Shown: in pieces, positions 5,536 to 6,135 of the stretch
Layout: every line of letters starts with the position of its first letter
How positions within the stretch are numbered: the first letter of the stretch is position 1
Origin: Dysgonamonadaceae bacterium
Lineage (GTDB): Bacteria; Bacteroidota; Bacteroidia; Bacteroidales; Azobacteroidaceae
NCBI GenBank assembly: GCA_031261015.1
Contig: JAISKG010000232.1
Location: 1 to 6,135, forward strand
Direction of reading: 5' to 3'
Length of the DNA: 6,135 bases
The notes under the pieces: generated by a model
Database searches by the model: none
What the model saw: only the letters and a program-made list of their open reading frames with translations
Told to the model about the DNA's origin: nothing
Program-made: the position numbers and the translations under genes

Positions 5536-6135
5536 ATGAATGCCGAATTTATTTTACAAGAATTATTATCGGTAGCCGATTTGGAAAAAGCCAAATTTTT
5601 GCAAAAATTTTTCAAGACAGGCAAAGGTCAATATGCTGAGGGCGACATCCTGTTGGGCATCGTCGTCCCGTTGACGAGAGATATTGTCAAGCGCAGTCCT
5701 TGGCTTCCGTTCGATGAAATTCAGCCGTTGATTGATTCGCCGTACCACGAAGCGCGTTTGGCCGGTTTCTTATTGTTGGCCAAGCAGTTCAAGAAATCCA
5801 AAAACGAAAAAGAGAAAAAAGCCATTTTCGATTTTTATTTGAAAAATGCTTGCAAAGCCAATAATTGGGATTTGGTAGATGTGACGTGTCGCGACGTAAT
5901 CGGCTCATATCTATTGGATAAAGAGGATAGGGGAGTGTTGTACCGATTGGCGGAAAGTGACAATTTGTGGGAGCAACGCATCGCGATTGTTTCTACTTGG
6001 ACGTTCATCAAGCATCGGCAATTGGACGATACATTAACGTTAGCCGAAAAACTGCTGAATCACAAGCACGATTTGATGCACAAGGCCGTCGGTTGGATGC
6101 TGCGGGAAGTCGGGAAAAAAGACAGGGAAGCTTTG
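5536..6135 (+). CDS. DNA alkylation repair protein, AlkD-like glycosylase, first 200 codons (cut by right edge)
   Basis: AlkD enzymes are HEAT-repeat DNA glycosylases that remove cationic alkylated bases such as 3-methyladenine and 7-methylguanine, starting base excision repair. The frame is open from the ATG at 5536 to the last base. Residues aligning with the Bacillus cereus AlkD active site are present: Trp111 and Asp115 in NNWDLVD (W109/D113 in AlkD, same spacing), Arg148 in WEQRIAIVSTW, and Trp187 in HKAVGWMLREVGK. The run DLMHKAVGWMLREVGKKDRE is a family hallmark. Family length is about 220-240 residues, so only the last few dozen are missing. It lies 30 bases after an unrelated secreted-protein gene in the same direction; no functional link is evident. 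Activity is inferred from the conserved active site. Confidence 0.93.
   Translation, partial: MNAEFILQELLSVADLEKAKFLQKFFKTGKGQYAEGDILLGIVVPLTRDIVKRSPWLPFDEIQPLIDSPYHEARLAGFLLLAKQFKKSKNEKEKKAIFDFYLKNACKANNWDLVDVTCRDVIGSYLLDKEDRGVLYRLAESDNLWEQRIAIVSTWTFIKHRQLDDTLTLAEKLLNHKHDLMHKAVGWMLREVGKKDREAL

Noticed and set aside
5566..5748. Minus-strand open frame over the AlkD-like gene
   Set aside because: The plus-strand frame has conserved AlkD active-site residues; the opposite frame is incidental.

Overview
The window looks like ordinary chromosome from a member of the Bacteroidota, probably Bacteroidales or a relative. Four things point there: a secreted protein with a type IX secretion (T9SS) C-terminal sorting domain; TAnnTTTG promoter -7 boxes and no Shine-Dalgarno sequences; the ybeY-mnmG gene pair; and a PnuC-family transporter overlapping a thiamine pyrophosphokinase gene. 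Base composition is moderately AT-rich. No tRNA, rRNA, CRISPR array, transposase, phage gene or toxin-antitoxin pair is visible.

Layout. The left part (1-1505, minus strand) is a two-gene RNA-maturation operon: ybeY followed by mnmG with a 4-base ATGA overlap, mnmG running off the left edge. A 117-base divergent intergenic region (1506-1622) holds a promoter for each direction. The plus strand then carries a PnuC/PnuT-type vitamin transporter (1623-2204) overlapping, again by ATGA, a thiamine pyrophosphokinase (2201-2848). This is a transport-and-trap pair: thiamine enters by facilitated diffusion and is pyrophosphorylated inside. Next comes a stand-alone ferritin-like diiron protein (2909-3502).

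The 164-base gap at 3503-3666 contains a near-perfect 34-bp inverted repeat (3512-3591), each arm of which is itself a small hairpin, like paired REP elements. Beyond it is a promoter-like element that matches the ybeY promoter at 23 of 25 positions and lies at the same 25-base distance from the start codon. Then come a secreted CotH-kinase-family protein with a T9SS sorting domain (3667-5505) and the first 200 codons of an AlkD-type DNA alkylation repair glycosylase (5536 to the right edge).

I do not see a clearly new multi-gene system. The best leads are the duplicated promoter element, the palindromic repeat, the apparent lack of a TPP riboswitch before the transporter-kinase pair, and the predicted cell-surface or secreted CotH-type kinase. 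Two genes (mnmG and the AlkD-like gene) are cut by the window edges.
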